This document shows, one piece after another, positions 1 to 8,345 of a DNA stretch of 64,000 nt (the stretch's first letter is position 1; each line of letters starts with the position of its first letter). The position numbers were made by a program, and so were the translations under genes. A model generated the notes under the pieces. It saw nothing but the letters and a program-made list of their open reading frames with translations. It was not told where the DNA came from and searched no databases. The stretch comes from Xiheibacterium sp038325765 (GTDB lineage: Bacteria > Myxococcota_A > Polyangia > Nannocystales > Nannocystaceae): the NCBI GenBank assembly GCA_038325765.1, contig JBBQJI010000034.1, positions 1 through 64,000 on the forward strand, read 5' to 3'.

Positions 1-346
1 TTTGGCGGGGGCCCCCGCCGCCGCCCCCGGGGGCGCTCCGCCCCCCCCGGCGGGGGCGCCCGTCGCCGGGGCGGGGGATGCTCGCGTCGCGCAGCGCCGG
101 ATCGTTGTAGAGCTTGAGCTGGCGGTAGACCTTGGGCAGCGTCGCGCCCGAGCCGATCGCCGACCACAACGCGTCGAGCTCGGCCTGCAGGTCGGCGCGC
201 TGCTCATCGACCACATGCAGGCGGAGCGCGGCCGCGTGGCGGACACTGGCGGCGGCGGCCGGGTTGAGCATCGCCTGCTCGGTGTGGAAGCGGCGGAGCT
301 CGATGATCGTGATCTTGTCGACGAGCGATCCGAGGGTCTCAGCCAT
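1..346 (-). CDS. DUF4254 family, C-terminal half (partial, runs off window)
   Basis: No biochemical role is known to me for this family. The ATG at 346 opens an ORF that matches the second half of DUF4254 proteins: ETLGSLVDKITIIELRRFH near the start (family pattern ETPGSxxDRLSILxLKIYH) and LPKVYRQLKLYNDPAL near residues 78-93 (family pattern KVYKQMKMYNDPSL). Family members normally end soon after the YNDP motif. Here the frame stays open about 20 more codons through a run of Pro/Gly/Arg codons to the window edge, so the true C-terminus is not visible. It overlaps the preceding ORF by 8 bp in another frame. The two ORFs together equal one ordinary DUF4254 protein of about 200 residues. Confidence 0.7.
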   Translation of the reverse strand, partial: MAETLGSLVDKITIIELRRFHTEQAMLNPAAAASVRHAAALRLHVVDEQRADLQAELDALWSAIGSGATLPKVYRQLKLYNDPALRDASIPRPGDGRPRRGGRSAPGGGGGGPRQ

Positions 347-575
347 GGTGACCCCGCAGTCGGTTCGCCCACGCGATCACGAGATCGTCGATGGCCTCGA
401 TGCTGTCGTTGCGGCGCTGGTTGAGGCGGTCGATGTTGCGCTTGGCCCGAGCCACGGCGAGATCGTCGCTGCTGCGCGCGGCGTCCTCTTCGTGCCACAG
501 CGCGCAATTGGTCTGCGCCAGCTCGGCGACCAGGGCTCCGAGTCCGGGGATCGTGTGAGACGGATCGGATGGCAT
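339..575 (-). CDS. DUF4254 family, N-terminal half
   Basis: This 78-residue ORF carries the conserved N-terminal DUF4254 signature: NCALWHEEDAAR around residues 22-33 and KRNIDRLNQRRNDSIEAIDD around residues 45-64 (family pattern LWHLEDxAR...KRxIDxxNQxRNDLIExID). Its ATG shares one base with the upstream stop (TGATG), so it is translationally coupled to the unknown gene before it. It stops where homologues continue, and the continuation sits in the next frame from position 346. Removing one base from the four-base run at 352-355 would fuse the two halves. Position next to a GT9 glycosyltransferase fits an envelope-polysaccharide setting, but that is only context. Confidence 0.7.
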   Translation of the reverse strand: MPSDPSHTIPGLGALVAELAQTNCALWHEEDAARSSDDLAVARAKRNIDRLNQRRNDSIEAIDDLVIAWANRLRGHHG

Positions 576-1123
576 CACAGGTGCTCCAGTGCCCAGCACA
601 GGCGGGCGAGTCGGGTGGCTTCGGGGTCGTCGCTGCGGGACAGCGCGCGGGCGAGATCGGCGAACGTGGGTGCGCGCTGGCCCGTGAGCCGCGAGGTCGC
701 GGTGAGCAGCGCGTCGCTGCCCCAGGCCCTCGCCATGTCGCGCAGGCCGGCGACGTCGGTTGGGGCGAGGCGCTCGCGCAGGGCCCTCGCCGCGCGTCTC
801 ACCGCGGCGGGCGAATCGGCGCCGTACTGCACCAGCACGCCGTCGAGTCGACGGCGGTGCAGCCACGCAGGCGGGCCATCTTTGGCCCAGCGCGTGGCGT
901 CGTCGACGGTGCAGGCGAAGCTCGCGGGGGGAGCCACCGCGCCGGGCAGGTTGGCGTGGACCCACACGACGGTGGGCTCGCCCGTGGTCGGAGCGAGGGG
1001 CGGCGGCCCCGACGTCCGGATGCCGATCGCGGCTTCGCCCTCGATCGCCTCGGGTACGGCATCGACGGCCGCGGTGAGCTCGGTGGTGGGGCGCAGGACG
1101 GAGGCGCGACGGGGCGGTGTCAT
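575..1123 (-). CDS. Unknown protein in the GT9/DUF4254 operon
   Basis: I do not recognise this 182-residue protein. The ATG at 1123 overlaps the stop of the glycosyltransferase gene as ATGA, and its own stop overlaps the next start as TGATG, so it is the middle gene of a tightly coupled operon. The N-terminal third is Pro/Thr-rich, and the C-terminal part is predicted helical (AVRRAARALRERLAPTDVAG, TFADLARALSRSDDPEATRL). There is no signal peptide, membrane segment or recognisable catalytic motif. Its only functional hint is company with a sugar transferase. Confidence 0.7.
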   Translation of the reverse strand: MTPPRRASVLRPTTELTAAVDAVPEAIEGEAAIGIRTSGPPPLAPTTGEPTVVWVHANLPGAVAPPASFACTVDDATRWAKDGPPAWLHRRRLDGVLVQYGADSPAAVRRAARALRERLAPTDVAGLRDMARAWGSDALLTATSRLTGQRAPTFADLARALSRSDDPEATRLARLCWALEHL

Positions 1124-2421
1124 GCTGCACTCCGGTTGCCGCCGGCGCGACGGACGGCGCTGCCGAGCGGGTTCGGGGATCGCAAGAGCGCATCGAGCCG
1201 CGCCGCGTCGAAGCGGCCGGTGCCGCCGAGCAACGTCTCGAGGATCGCGGGCGCCGGTACCTCGCCGCTGAAGCTGGCACGCCACGCCGCACGCCACGCG
1301 ACATCGCTGCGATCGTCGATGGCCCACGACCACATTGGATCGGTGTTGCACCACGCCGGTGTGCGCAGGGCGAGATAGCCGTGGTCGTCGCGGAAGGCCT
1401 CGCGCACGCGCAGGCGCACAGCCCAAGCGGGATCGGCGGCGAGCGGTAGCGGCGCGGGGGAGAAGTGGCGTTCGGCGAGGGTGATCACCTCGTCGACGGT
1501 GGCGACGTCGGCCTCGGCGTCGACGCACAGCGCGGCGGGGCCGGCGACGAAGGCGAGACCGCGGGCGGGACCCTGGCGCAGCACCACGTTCGGGCATCCG
1601 AGCATCGCGGCAAGGTGGATCGCGACGGTGTCGACACTCACCAGGCCGGTGGCGTCGTCGAGCAGGGCGATGCACGCGGCGAGGGGCCACGTCGCGACCT
1701 TGGCGTTCGTGCCGCGGGCGATGTGGGCGAGGGCTTCGGCGTCCGCCGGGGAGCCGACGAGCACGCACGGATGGCCGAAGAGCGCGCCGAGTCGGCCCAC
1801 GAGCTGGCGCCAGTCGTCGGGCGTGCGCCAGTCCTTGGCGCGCTCGCTGCCGAACGGATGCACCACGATCGGGCCGCTGCGTCGACCGCCGCCGTCCCTG
1901 AGCCCGGCGAATCCGGCCATGCGCACGCCCGCGGCGAGGGAGAGGAGATCTTGGTGTGCGAAGGTGTTGCGCGCCGTGTCGACGCCCCAGTCGTTGAGAT
2001 ACTCGATCGCCGGGTGGCTCGCGGTGTAGCGGCCGACATCGTCGATCGACGGGCCACAGATCGTGCCGCCCGGTGCCAGCAGCGTCGGCGCCAGCCAGCA
2101 GGCGAAGCGCGTCGACGAAAGGTTGATCACGCGATCGAAGCCGCGCCCGCCGACGATGGCGTCGAGGTGACCGCTCAGCACCCGCAGCGGCGCGATGGCG
2201 TGGGCGCGGGCGCGTCGGCGGAGGCCACGAAAGGGCAGGGGATGGCGCGCGGCGACCCCCGGCAGCAGCGCGGCTGCCTGACCGGTGGCGTCCCAGTGCA
2301 CGACCTCGACCGTGGCGGTGGAGCGACGGCGCGACAGGGCGTCGGTGATGCGCGCGGCGGTCAGCACATCGCCGAGGCGCTGGAGCGCGAGGATCGCGAT
2401 TCGTTCGCCAGGCGGGGACAC
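1120..2421 (-). CDS. Glycosyltransferase family 9 (heptosyltransferase-like)
   Basis: A 433-residue GT9-type transferase. Known members add ADP-heptose or related sugars to LPS core or other surface glycans at the inner membrane. The protein begins with the GT-B nucleotide-fold strand ERIAILALQRLGDVLTAARI. The donor-binding half shows IVVHPFGSERAKDWRTPDDW and the family hallmark SVDTVAIHLAAMLGCPNVVL. The GTG at 2421 was chosen because it puts the first strand about 5 residues in; an in-frame ATG at 2529 would add 36 residues of unlikely Arg/Ser-rich sequence. About 100 residues follow the GT fold and may be lineage-specific. It heads an overlapping operon and faces a cyclase gene across 151 bp that must hold divergent promoters. 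Confidence 0.85.
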   Translation of the reverse strand: MSPPGERIAILALQRLGDVLTAARITDALSRRRSTATVEVVHWDATGQAAALLPGVAARHPLPFRGLRRRARAHAIAPLRVLSGHLDAIVGGRGFDRVINLSSTRFACWLAPTLLAPGGTICGPSIDDVGRYTASHPAIEYLNDWGVDTARNTFAHQDLLSLAAGVRMAGFAGLRDGGGRRSGPIVVHPFGSERAKDWRTPDDWRQLVGRLGALFGHPCVLVGSPADAEALAHIARGTNAKVATWPLAACIALLDDATGLVSVDTVAIHLAAMLGCPNVVLRQGPARGLAFVAGPAALCVDAEADVATVDEVITLAERHFSPAPLPLAADPAWAVRLRVREAFRDDHGYLALRTPAWCNTDPMWSWAIDDRSDVAWRAAWRASFSGEVPAPAILETLLGGTGRFDAARLDALLRSPNPLGSAVRRAGGNRSAA

Positions 2422-2572
2422 GCTCTTGTGTGTTCGGTCGTCGGAGGCGGCGAGCAAGCACGGCACCGGTCCGTTTGAGGACCGACGTCGCGATGCCGGT
2501 GTCCACTGCGGCCGCCTGGGTGGCGCCACGCGGCTTCAGGGCGCTGGCGTTCCGGGCGATGCGCCCACGTAC

Positions 2573-3439
2573 GTGGCCCTGCGCGATGAAACTCCGCCCG
2601 TCGTCCAATTCGCGATGCGGGTGATCGACGCCGCCGACCACGAGGCCCTGGCGGCGGTGTGCGCCGAGGATCTCGTCGCAGCCTTCGGGGCGCGCTGCGC
2701 GAGGGTCCTCGACGCGGGGCGGGTGTGGGCGTCGGCGGGTGCGCTCGACGAGGGGCAGACCGGGGCCACGCTCGCGCTGCGGCTCTCGGGCCCGGATGCC
2801 GAGCCGGTGCGCCTCGAGGTGATCGCGGCCTCGGCCGAGGACCTCGCGATCTGGCGCCAGCAGCTGCTCGATCTGGTGGCGGTGGCCCGGCGCGCGTGGG
2901 CGCGGCTGGTCCAACTCGACAACGAGCGCACGCTCGCGCGCCATGATGCGCTGACCGGCCTCGCCAATCGCCACGGCCTGGCCGAGTGGCTGGACGGCGC
3001 CTACATCAGCGCGCTGCACACCGACGCCGCGATCGCGGTGATGATCGTCGATCTCGATCATTTCAAGCGTGTCAACGATACGCTCGGCCACCCGGCGGGC
3101 GACGACGTACTGCAGTGCGCGGCGGCCTGCTTACGCGCGTACCTGAGGCCGACCGATCGCGTGTGTCGCTGGGGCGGGGACGAGTTCCTGATCGTGCTAC
3201 CGCAGGTCGGCGCCTCGGTTGCGACGCTGGTCGCCGAGCGACTGCGCGTGGCCTTCTCCGCCGATCCCCGCGCCCGCGGCACCACGATGACGATCGGCAT
3301 CGCGGACGTCGACGGACTCGGCCCCGGGGTCCACGGTGCCGCGGCGCTCATCGAGCGGGCCGACAGCTGCCTGCTCGCGGCGAAGCAGGCCGGTCGCAAC
3401 TGCACGATCGCCGCCTCGCGCATGCGCGACGTCGGCTGA
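2573..3439 (+). CDS. Diguanylate cyclase (GGDEF domain)
   Basis: Synthesises c-di-GMP from two GTP. The first roughly 120 residues look like a GAF-type sensory fold. A GGDEF domain follows, with HDALTGLANRHGL at its start, VDLDHFKRVND (metal-binding Asp) and RWGGDEFLIVLP (active-site loop). An RxxD sequence (RPTD) lies five residues before GGDEF, matching the product-inhibition I-site, so the enzyme is probably active and feedback-regulated. There are no membrane segments, so it is cytoplasmic. The start is uncertain: GTG 2573 is used, ATG 2615 is possible, and neither has a clear ribosome-binding site. Its TGA forms the first three bases of a dispersed hairpin repeat. Confidence 0.88.
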   Translation: MALRDETPPVVQFAMRVIDAADHEALAAVCAEDLVAAFGARCARVLDAGRVWASAGALDEGQTGATLALRLSGPDAEPVRLEVIAASAEDLAIWRQQLLDLVAVARRAWARLVQLDNERTLARHDALTGLANRHGLAEWLDGAYISALHTDAAIAVMIVDLDHFKRVNDTLGHPAGDDVLQCAAACLRAYLRPTDRVCRWGGDEFLIVLPQVGASVATLVAERLRVAFSADPRARGTTMTIGIADVDGLGPGVHGAAALIERADSCLLAAKQAGRNCTIAASRMRDVG

Positions 3440-3502
3440 GAGAGCGAAGCGAATGGGAGGGGGAACGGGGACCGGGCCGGTTCCCCAGAAGAACTGAACT
3501 CG
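3437..3502 (+). repeat. Dispersed hairpin repeat, copy 1 (short form)
   Basis: This is the shortest of three related elements in the window. It starts with the stop codon of the cyclase gene (TGAGAGAGCG), runs through a G-rich stretch, contains a GGGGACCGG...CCGGTTCCCC hairpin, and ends CAGAAGAACTGAACTCG. It lacks the first hairpin seen in the other two copies. It fills the gap between convergent genes, so it could act as a bidirectional terminator, although no T-run follows. Confidence 0.75.
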
Positions 3503-3505
3503 CCG

Positions 3506-4669
3506 TCAGGGGCGCTCGTTGGCGGGCACGTCGTCGCAGCGCAGACACGGCGTCAACCGCCGCGTGCCGGCCACGGGCGGATGTGGGGCGGGACGCAGCG
3601 GCACGGTGGTGCGGTGCGTCTGCCAGCGCTCGCCCCGGCGAGCGACGCGGCGCCGGATGTAGAGATCGATGGTGACGCGACCGTCTGTGCCGACGTGCAC
3701 CGCCGCAAAGCCGGGGCGGAAGCTCGACGCCGGCGGCAGGTGGCCCACGCCGTTGCGCCACGCGGAGCGCCGTGCGATGCGACCTCGCGCCGGATCGCTG
3801 GCGTTGCCGGCGACCACCTGCCACATCGGCGCGGGCAACCACGTCCGTACGCTGCGCTGGATCGCACCGCCGAGATCGGGGCTCACGTGCAGCGAGCGCT
3901 CGCCGCCGGCGATGACGCCCACGAACATGCCGGAGGCGATGCTGCGCTGCAGCGAGGGCGGCAGCGAATGGAACGTCGCGAGGGCGCCGAACTGCGCGCC
4001 CAGGCCGGTCTCGTGGGCGCCCTCGACCGGCAGCGACAGCACCAGCACCCGCGGCGTGTCGCCCGGTGCCGCGGCGATCGCTGCGAGCAGCGAGTCGACG
4101 CGCGCCTGGGCTGCGTCACCGCCCGGCGGCGGTACGCGCCACGGCTCGAGGTCGAGCGCCACGAGATCGACGAGGCCGGGGGCCGCTGTGGTCACGAGCT
4201 CGCACGCACCGCTTTCGCACCGCGACAGGATCTCGCCACGGCCGTCGGCATCGATGCGCACGACCGCGGTTGGGGTGGGCGCGACGGGGCCGTGCGCGTG
4301 GTGGCGTTCGGCGAGGCCGGCCAGCGCGATGAGGACGTTCGGAGGCGGGGCGATGGCAGCGGCCACGACCGGGCTGGGGCCAGCAGCGGCGGTGTCGTGG
4401 CCGCGGGCGCGCCGATGCGGCGAGAAGTCCCCGGGCAGCACCACCACCGGTCGTCCCCCGGTGGCGCGCGCGCGATCGAGTACCTGGGTGAGCGCGGCGG
4501 CGGTGCCGGGCGCAGCCCAACCCTGGCCGCCGGCGCCGCCGATCACCGCGATCATCACCGCGCCGTCGACCGGCGGCGCGAGGCCTCTATCGAAGTCGCC
4601 GTGGCCGAGCATGCACCCGGTGGCCGAGACGAAGGTCGCCACGGCGCCGGCGAGCGGCCAGCGTGTCAT
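3506..4669 (-). CDS. Putative lipoprotein of unknown function
   Basis: A 387-residue exported protein that I cannot assign. The N-terminus WPLAGAVATFVSATGCMLG reads as a lipoprotein signal with the cysteine near residue 20. Several stretches look like ordinary alpha/beta strands (AVMIAVIGGAGGQGW, RPVVVLPGDFSPH, TPRVLVLSLPVEGAHE), giving an overall look of a phosphoesterase or peptidoglycan-type hydrolase fold, but no catalytic signature is certain. A pair of cysteines near the C-terminus (CLRC) could form a disulfide. The ATG at 4669 overlaps the dCMP deaminase stop by 4 bp (ATGA), so the two are co-transcribed. Confidence 0.65.
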   Translation of the reverse strand: MTRWPLAGAVATFVSATGCMLGHGDFDRGLAPPVDGAVMIAVIGGAGGQGWAAPGTAAALTQVLDRARATGGRPVVVLPGDFSPHRRARGHDTAAAGPSPVVAAAIAPPPNVLIALAGLAERHHAHGPVAPTPTAVVRIDADGRGEILSRCESGACELVTTAAPGLVDLVALDLEPWRVPPPGGDAAQARVDSLLAAIAAAPGDTPRVLVLSLPVEGAHETGLGAQFGALATFHSLPPSLQRSIASGMFVGVIAGGERSLHVSPDLGGAIQRSVRTWLPAPMWQVVAGNASDPARGRIARRSAWRNGVGHLPPASSFRPGFAAVHVGTDGRVTIDLYIRRRVARRGERWQTHRTTVPLRPAPHPPVAGTRRLTPCLRCDDVPANERP

Positions 4670-5154
4670 CGCGCCTCGGGCATCGTGGCCTCGGCGAGGT
4701 GGACCAGCTCGATGTCGAGGGCGCGGGCGACGTCGAAGATCCGATCGTCGCGATAGAACTCGCCGAAGACGACCCTGCGGAGGCCAGCGTTCGCGATCGC
4801 CTTGAAGCAGTTCCAACACGGCGAGGCGGTGACGTAGATCGCCGCGCCCTCGATCGCGGTGCCGTTCTTCGCTGCCTGGATGACGGCGTTGATCTCGGCG
4901 TGGATCGTGCGCACGCAGTGCCCGTCCTCCATCATGTGGCCGGCATCGTCGCAGTGGGGTGTGCCGCGGATCGACCCGTTGTAGCCGGTCGACAAGATGG
5001 TGCGATCGCGGACGATGACGGCGCCGACGTGCTTGCGATCGCAGGTCGCCCGCGTCGCGATCACCCGCGCGATGGCCATGAAGTACTCGTCCCAGCTCGC
5101 GCGCTGGGCCTCGCCGTTGGCACGCTGGGCGCCGATGTCCGCTGCGTCGGTCAC
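4666..5154 (-). CDS. Deoxycytidylate (dCMP) deaminase
   Basis: Cytoplasmic zinc enzyme converting dCMP to dUMP for thymidylate synthesis. At 162 residues it has normal family length. The cytidine-deaminase zinc site is intact: HAEIN supplies the His ligand and catalytic Glu, and PCWNCFKAI supplies the two Cys ligands. The upstream GYNGSIRGTPHCDD and a further His/Cys pair (HCVRTIHAE) are typical of the dCMP/ComEB subgroup. The start is GTG at 5154. It leads a two-gene unit with a lipoprotein gene whose start overlaps its stop, a pairing with no obvious metabolic logic. It faces hcrC across a 152-bp divergent intergenic region. Confidence 0.92.
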   Translation of the reverse strand: MTDAADIGAQRANGEAQRASWDEYFMAIARVIATRATCDRKHVGAVIVRDRTILSTGYNGSIRGTPHCDDAGHMMEDGHCVRTIHAEINAVIQAAKNGTAIEGAAIYVTASPCWNCFKAIANAGLRRVVFGEFYRDDRIFDVARALDIELVHLAEATMPEAR

Positions 5155-5306
5155 GCCGATCGGTTAACATCCTTTGCCCGGCGACGGAACCGCCCGGTGG
5201 TATCCGCGGCGTGCGGCCCCGTGTCGTCGGACTCACGCGCGAGGGGGTGCTCGCGGTCCGGGGGCCAGGGTTGCGTCCGGTGCCAGGCCTCGCGACACTG
5301 CCGGCC

Positions 5307-5804
5307 ATGGGAACCCCGCGTCTCGCCACGCTCGTGCAGCTACGGGTCAACGACCGCGAGCACGCGATCGCCGTGGAGCCGCACCGCACCCTGCTCGAGG
5401 TGCTGCGCTACCAGCTCGATCTCATCGGCAGCAAGCAGGGCTGCGACAAGGGCGACTGCGGCGCCTGCACCGTGCAGATCGACGGCGTGCCGCAGCTCGC
5501 CTGTCTCACGCTCGCCGTCGCCGTCGCCGGCCGCGACGTGACCACCGTCGAGGGGCTCGGGCAACGGGCCGGTGGCTGTCACCCGCTGCAGGACGCCTTC
5601 GATCGCCACGACGCCGCGCAGTGTGGCTTCTGCACGCCGGGCATCTTGATGAGCGCGGAGTCGTTGCTTCGGCGTGCTGCACGAGAGGTCACCGATCGCG
5701 AGGTCCGTGAGGCGCTGGCGGGCAACCTGTGCAGGTGCACGGGTTACACGAAGATCATCGATGCGGTGATCGACGCCAGCCGCGTGATGCACGGCGCGAG
5801 CTGA
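5307..5804 (+). CDS. hcrC: 4-hydroxybenzoyl-CoA reductase-type [2Fe-2S] subunit
   Basis: Small iron-sulfur subunit of a molybdenum hydroxylase. Its two [2Fe-2S] clusters pass electrons between the flavin or 4Fe-4S subunit and the Mo site. Of 165 residues, the N-terminal plant-ferredoxin-like domain has GCDKGDCGACT followed by a distal Cys. The C-terminal helical domain has CGFCTPG and CRCTGY. The ATG at 5307 was chosen because homologues start just before the VQLRVN strand; the open frame upstream is shadow. It opens the hcrC-A-B set, with 141 bp before the large subunit. The symbol rests on the hcrB-type insertion in the third gene. Confidence 0.85.
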   Translation: MGTPRLATLVQLRVNDREHAIAVEPHRTLLEVLRYQLDLIGSKQGCDKGDCGACTVQIDGVPQLACLTLAVAVAGRDVTTVEGLGQRAGGCHPLQDAFDRHDAAQCGFCTPGILMSAESLLRRAAREVTDREVREALAGNLCRCTGYTKIIDAVIDASRVMHGAS

Positions 5805-5945
5805 GTTCCCCCGTCTACGACGGGTGCGGCGATCCAGCGGGGATCGCGGTCGCGCGTCGACGGGAGGGTGTGCGTCGACGCACCGCCGTCGCACGCGGGT
5901 CCGAGGCGACCGCCCGCGTCCGGTCGTACTACGCTCGCCCTCGCC

Positions 5946-8345
5946 ATGCCCGATGATCTGAAGCCGGCCCCGCAGCTCGCGAGCACGACCTGGCAGATCG
6001 GCCGCGTGCACCGCAAGGTCGACGCGATGGAGCGCATGCGCGGGGTGCTGCGCTACACGGACGATCTGTCGCTGCCGGGGATGCTGCACGCGAAGATCAA
6101 GCGCAGCCCCCACGCCCACGCGCGGATCGTGTCGATCGATTCCAGCAAGGCGCTGGCGATGCCCGGCGTGTTCGCGGTGGTCACCGGCGCGGACTTCCCG
6201 ACGCCGTACGGGATCATACCGTGGACGCCCGACGAGACGGCACTCGCGGTGGGCAAGGCGCTGTACGTGGGCGACGGCGTCGCGGCGGTGGCAGCCATCG
6301 ACGAGGACACCGCCATTGCGGCGTGCGCGGCCATCGTCGTCGAGTACGAGGTGAAAGAGCCGATCTACGATCCCGAGCAATCGCTCGCGCAGTCGGCCAC
6401 CAACCCGATCAACCCCTACGCCAAGCACGGCAACCTCTCCAAGGAGGTCTTGCTCGAGTTCGGTGACGTCGAGGCGGGCATCGCCGCTGCCGACCTGGTC
6501 ATCGAAGGCGAGTATTTCTTCGAGGGCACCACCCACGCGGCGATCGAGCCCCACTGCGCGATCGGGCAGATCGAGCCCGGCCATGACGGCGAGGTCGGCC
6601 TGGTCACGGTGTGGTCGGCGACCCAGGTCTCGCACTATCTGCACCGCGAACTCTCGAAGGTGCTCGGCATCCCGGCCCATCGCCTGCGCGTGATCCAGCC
6701 GCCGCTGGGCGGCGCGTTCGGGGGCAAGAGCGAGCCGTTCGACCTCGAGTTCTGCGTGGCGAAGCTGGCGATGGTGACGGGTCGCCCGGTCAAGATCCTC
6801 TACACCCGCGAGGAGGTGTTCTACGCCCACCGCGGCCGCCACCCGATGCGGATGCGGTACCGCACCGGCTTCACCAAGGACGGCAAGATCCTGGCGATGG
6901 ACGCCAAGACCACGATCGACGGCGGCGCCTACTCGAGCTTTGGTCTGGTCACGACGTTCTACTCGGGGCAGCTCGCGTGCTCGCCGTACGTGATGGGCGC
7001 GTATCGATTCCACTCGCGGCGCGCCTACACCAACAAGCCGGCGTGTGGGCCCAAGCGCGGCCACGGCAGCGTGCAGCCCCGCTTCGCGACCGAGGTCCAG
7101 CTCGACAAGGCCGCGGTCGCCCTGGGCATCGATCCGATCGAGCTGCGTCGGCGCAATGATCTCGGCGCCGACAGCGAGACCATCAACGCGTTCAAGATCG
7201 GCAGCAACGGTTTCCTCGAGTGCCTGCGCCGCGTCGAGGTCGCGAGTGAGTGGCGCGAGCGCCGGGCCACGCTGCCCTACGGGCGCGGCCTCGGCGTCGC
7301 CGGTAGCACGTACATCAGCGGCACCAACTATCCGATCTATCCCAACGCGATGCCGCAGGCGGCGGTGCAGGTGTGCCTGGATCGGAGCGGGCGCGCGCGA
7401 GTGTTCACCGGCGCCAACGACATCGGCCAGGGCAGCAGCACGATGGTCGCGGTGATCGTCTCCGAAGAGCTCGGGATGCCGCTGTCGGATATCCGCGTCG
7501 TCGCAGCCGACACCGACCTCACGCCGGTGGATCTGGGCGCGTACAGCTCGCGCATCACGCTGATGGTCGGCAACGCGTGCCTCGAGGCGGCGAAGAAATT
7601 GCGCAAGAAGGTCAGCGAGTCGGTCGCGCGGCGCTGGGAGATCCCGGCGTCGCGGGTGTCGCTCGTCGATCGCCAGGCGCTCGATCGCGAGAACCCCGAG
7701 CAGCGGGTGCCGCTGGTGCAGGCGCTGTGGTGGGCCGAGGAGGACCACGGCCTGCTCGGCGAGGTCGGCTCCTACAACACGCCCAAGGATCGCCACGGCG
7801 AGTACCGCGGCGGCACCATCGGCGCGTCGCCGGCCTACAGCTTCACGGCCCACGTCGCCGAGGTCGAGGTCGATCCCGAGACCGGCGTCGTCACCGTGGG
7901 GCACATCTGGGTCGCCCACGACTGCGGCCGCGCGCTGAGCCGCAAGATCGTCGAGGGCCAGATGGAGGGCTCGGCGTACATGGGCTTCGGCGAGGCGTTG
8001 ATGGAGCAGCACATCGTCGATCCGAAGCACTGGGGCGTGCACACCGGTCCCAGCTTGCTCGATTATCGGATCCCCACGTTCCTCGACACGCCCGCGCTGC
8101 ACAGCCTCATCGTCGAGGCGCCCGACGAGCACGGACCCTACGGCGCGAAGGAGGGTGGCGAGGGCCCATTGCACCCGTCGATCCCGGCGATCGCCAACGC
8201 GATCCACGACGCGGTCGGCGTGCGCATGGACGAGCTGCCGTTCTCGCCGCCCCGTGTGCTGCGGGCGATCGCGGCGCGGGCTGCCGCCCAGGCCGCCGGA
8301 CATCTGGCTCCCCACAAGGCGCAAAGCGCCCAGGGAGGCCGCTGA
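5946..8345 (+). CDS. hcrA: 4-hydroxybenzoyl-CoA reductase-type molybdopterin subunit
   Basis: Large catalytic subunit (799 residues) that binds molybdopterin cytosine dinucleotide. The characterised enzyme reductively removes the 4-hydroxyl from 4-hydroxybenzoyl-CoA to give benzoyl-CoA in anaerobic aromatic degradation. The aldehyde-oxidase a/b hammerhead region is at residues 20-130. GGAFGGKSEP near residue 256 binds the cofactor, and GQGSSTM near 495 is a second cofactor loop. The C-terminal YGAKEGGEGPLHPS places the likely catalytic Glu at residue 739 and matches the HcrA form rather than the usual GxGE form. The stop overlaps the hcrB start (TGATG). Substrate is inferred; a related acyl-CoA or aromatic substrate is possible. 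Confidence 0.85.
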   Translation: MPDDLKPAPQLASTTWQIGRVHRKVDAMERMRGVLRYTDDLSLPGMLHAKIKRSPHAHARIVSIDSSKALAMPGVFAVVTGADFPTPYGIIPWTPDETALAVGKALYVGDGVAAVAAIDEDTAIAACAAIVVEYEVKEPIYDPEQSLAQSATNPINPYAKHGNLSKEVLLEFGDVEAGIAAADLVIEGEYFFEGTTHAAIEPHCAIGQIEPGHDGEVGLVTVWSATQVSHYLHRELSKVLGIPAHRLRVIQPPLGGAFGGKSEPFDLEFCVAKLAMVTGRPVKILYTREEVFYAHRGRHPMRMRYRTGFTKDGKILAMDAKTTIDGGAYSSFGLVTTFYSGQLACSPYVMGAYRFHSRRAYTNKPACGPKRGHGSVQPRFATEVQLDKAAVALGIDPIELRRRNDLGADSETINAFKIGSNGFLECLRRVEVASEWRERRATLPYGRGLGVAGSTYISGTNYPIYPNAMPQAAVQVCLDRSGRARVFTGANDIGQGSSTMVAVIVSEELGMPLSDIRVVAADTDLTPVDLGAYSSRITLMVGNACLEAAKKLRKKVSESVARRWEIPASRVSLVDRQALDRENPEQRVPLVQALWWAEEDHGLLGEVGSYNTPKDRHGEYRGGTIGASPAYSFTAHVAEVEVDPETGVVTVGHIWVAHDCGRALSRKIVEGQMEGSAYMGFGEALMEQHIVDPKHWGVHTGPSLLDYRIPTFLDTPALHSLIVEAPDEHGPYGAKEGGEGPLHPSIPAIANAIHDAVGVRMDELPFSPPRVLRAIAARAAAQAAGHLAPHKAQSAQGGR

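Noticed and set aside
575..3091. 838-residue minus-strand ORF spanning the cyclase and glycosyltransferase genes
   Set aside because: Most of it is Arg/Ala/Pro-rich shadow of genes in other frames; only its last 182 codons form a real gene starting at 1123.
3506..5389. 627-residue reading that fuses the lipoprotein with sequence opposite hcrC
   Set aside because: The upstream part is an out-of-frame shadow of the dCMP deaminase; the lipoprotein start at 4669 has its own signal peptide and overlap.
5340..8324. 994-residue minus-strand ORF opposite hcrC and hcrA
   Set aside because: Antisense shadow created by GC-rich third positions; the plus-strand genes carry complete cofactor motifs.
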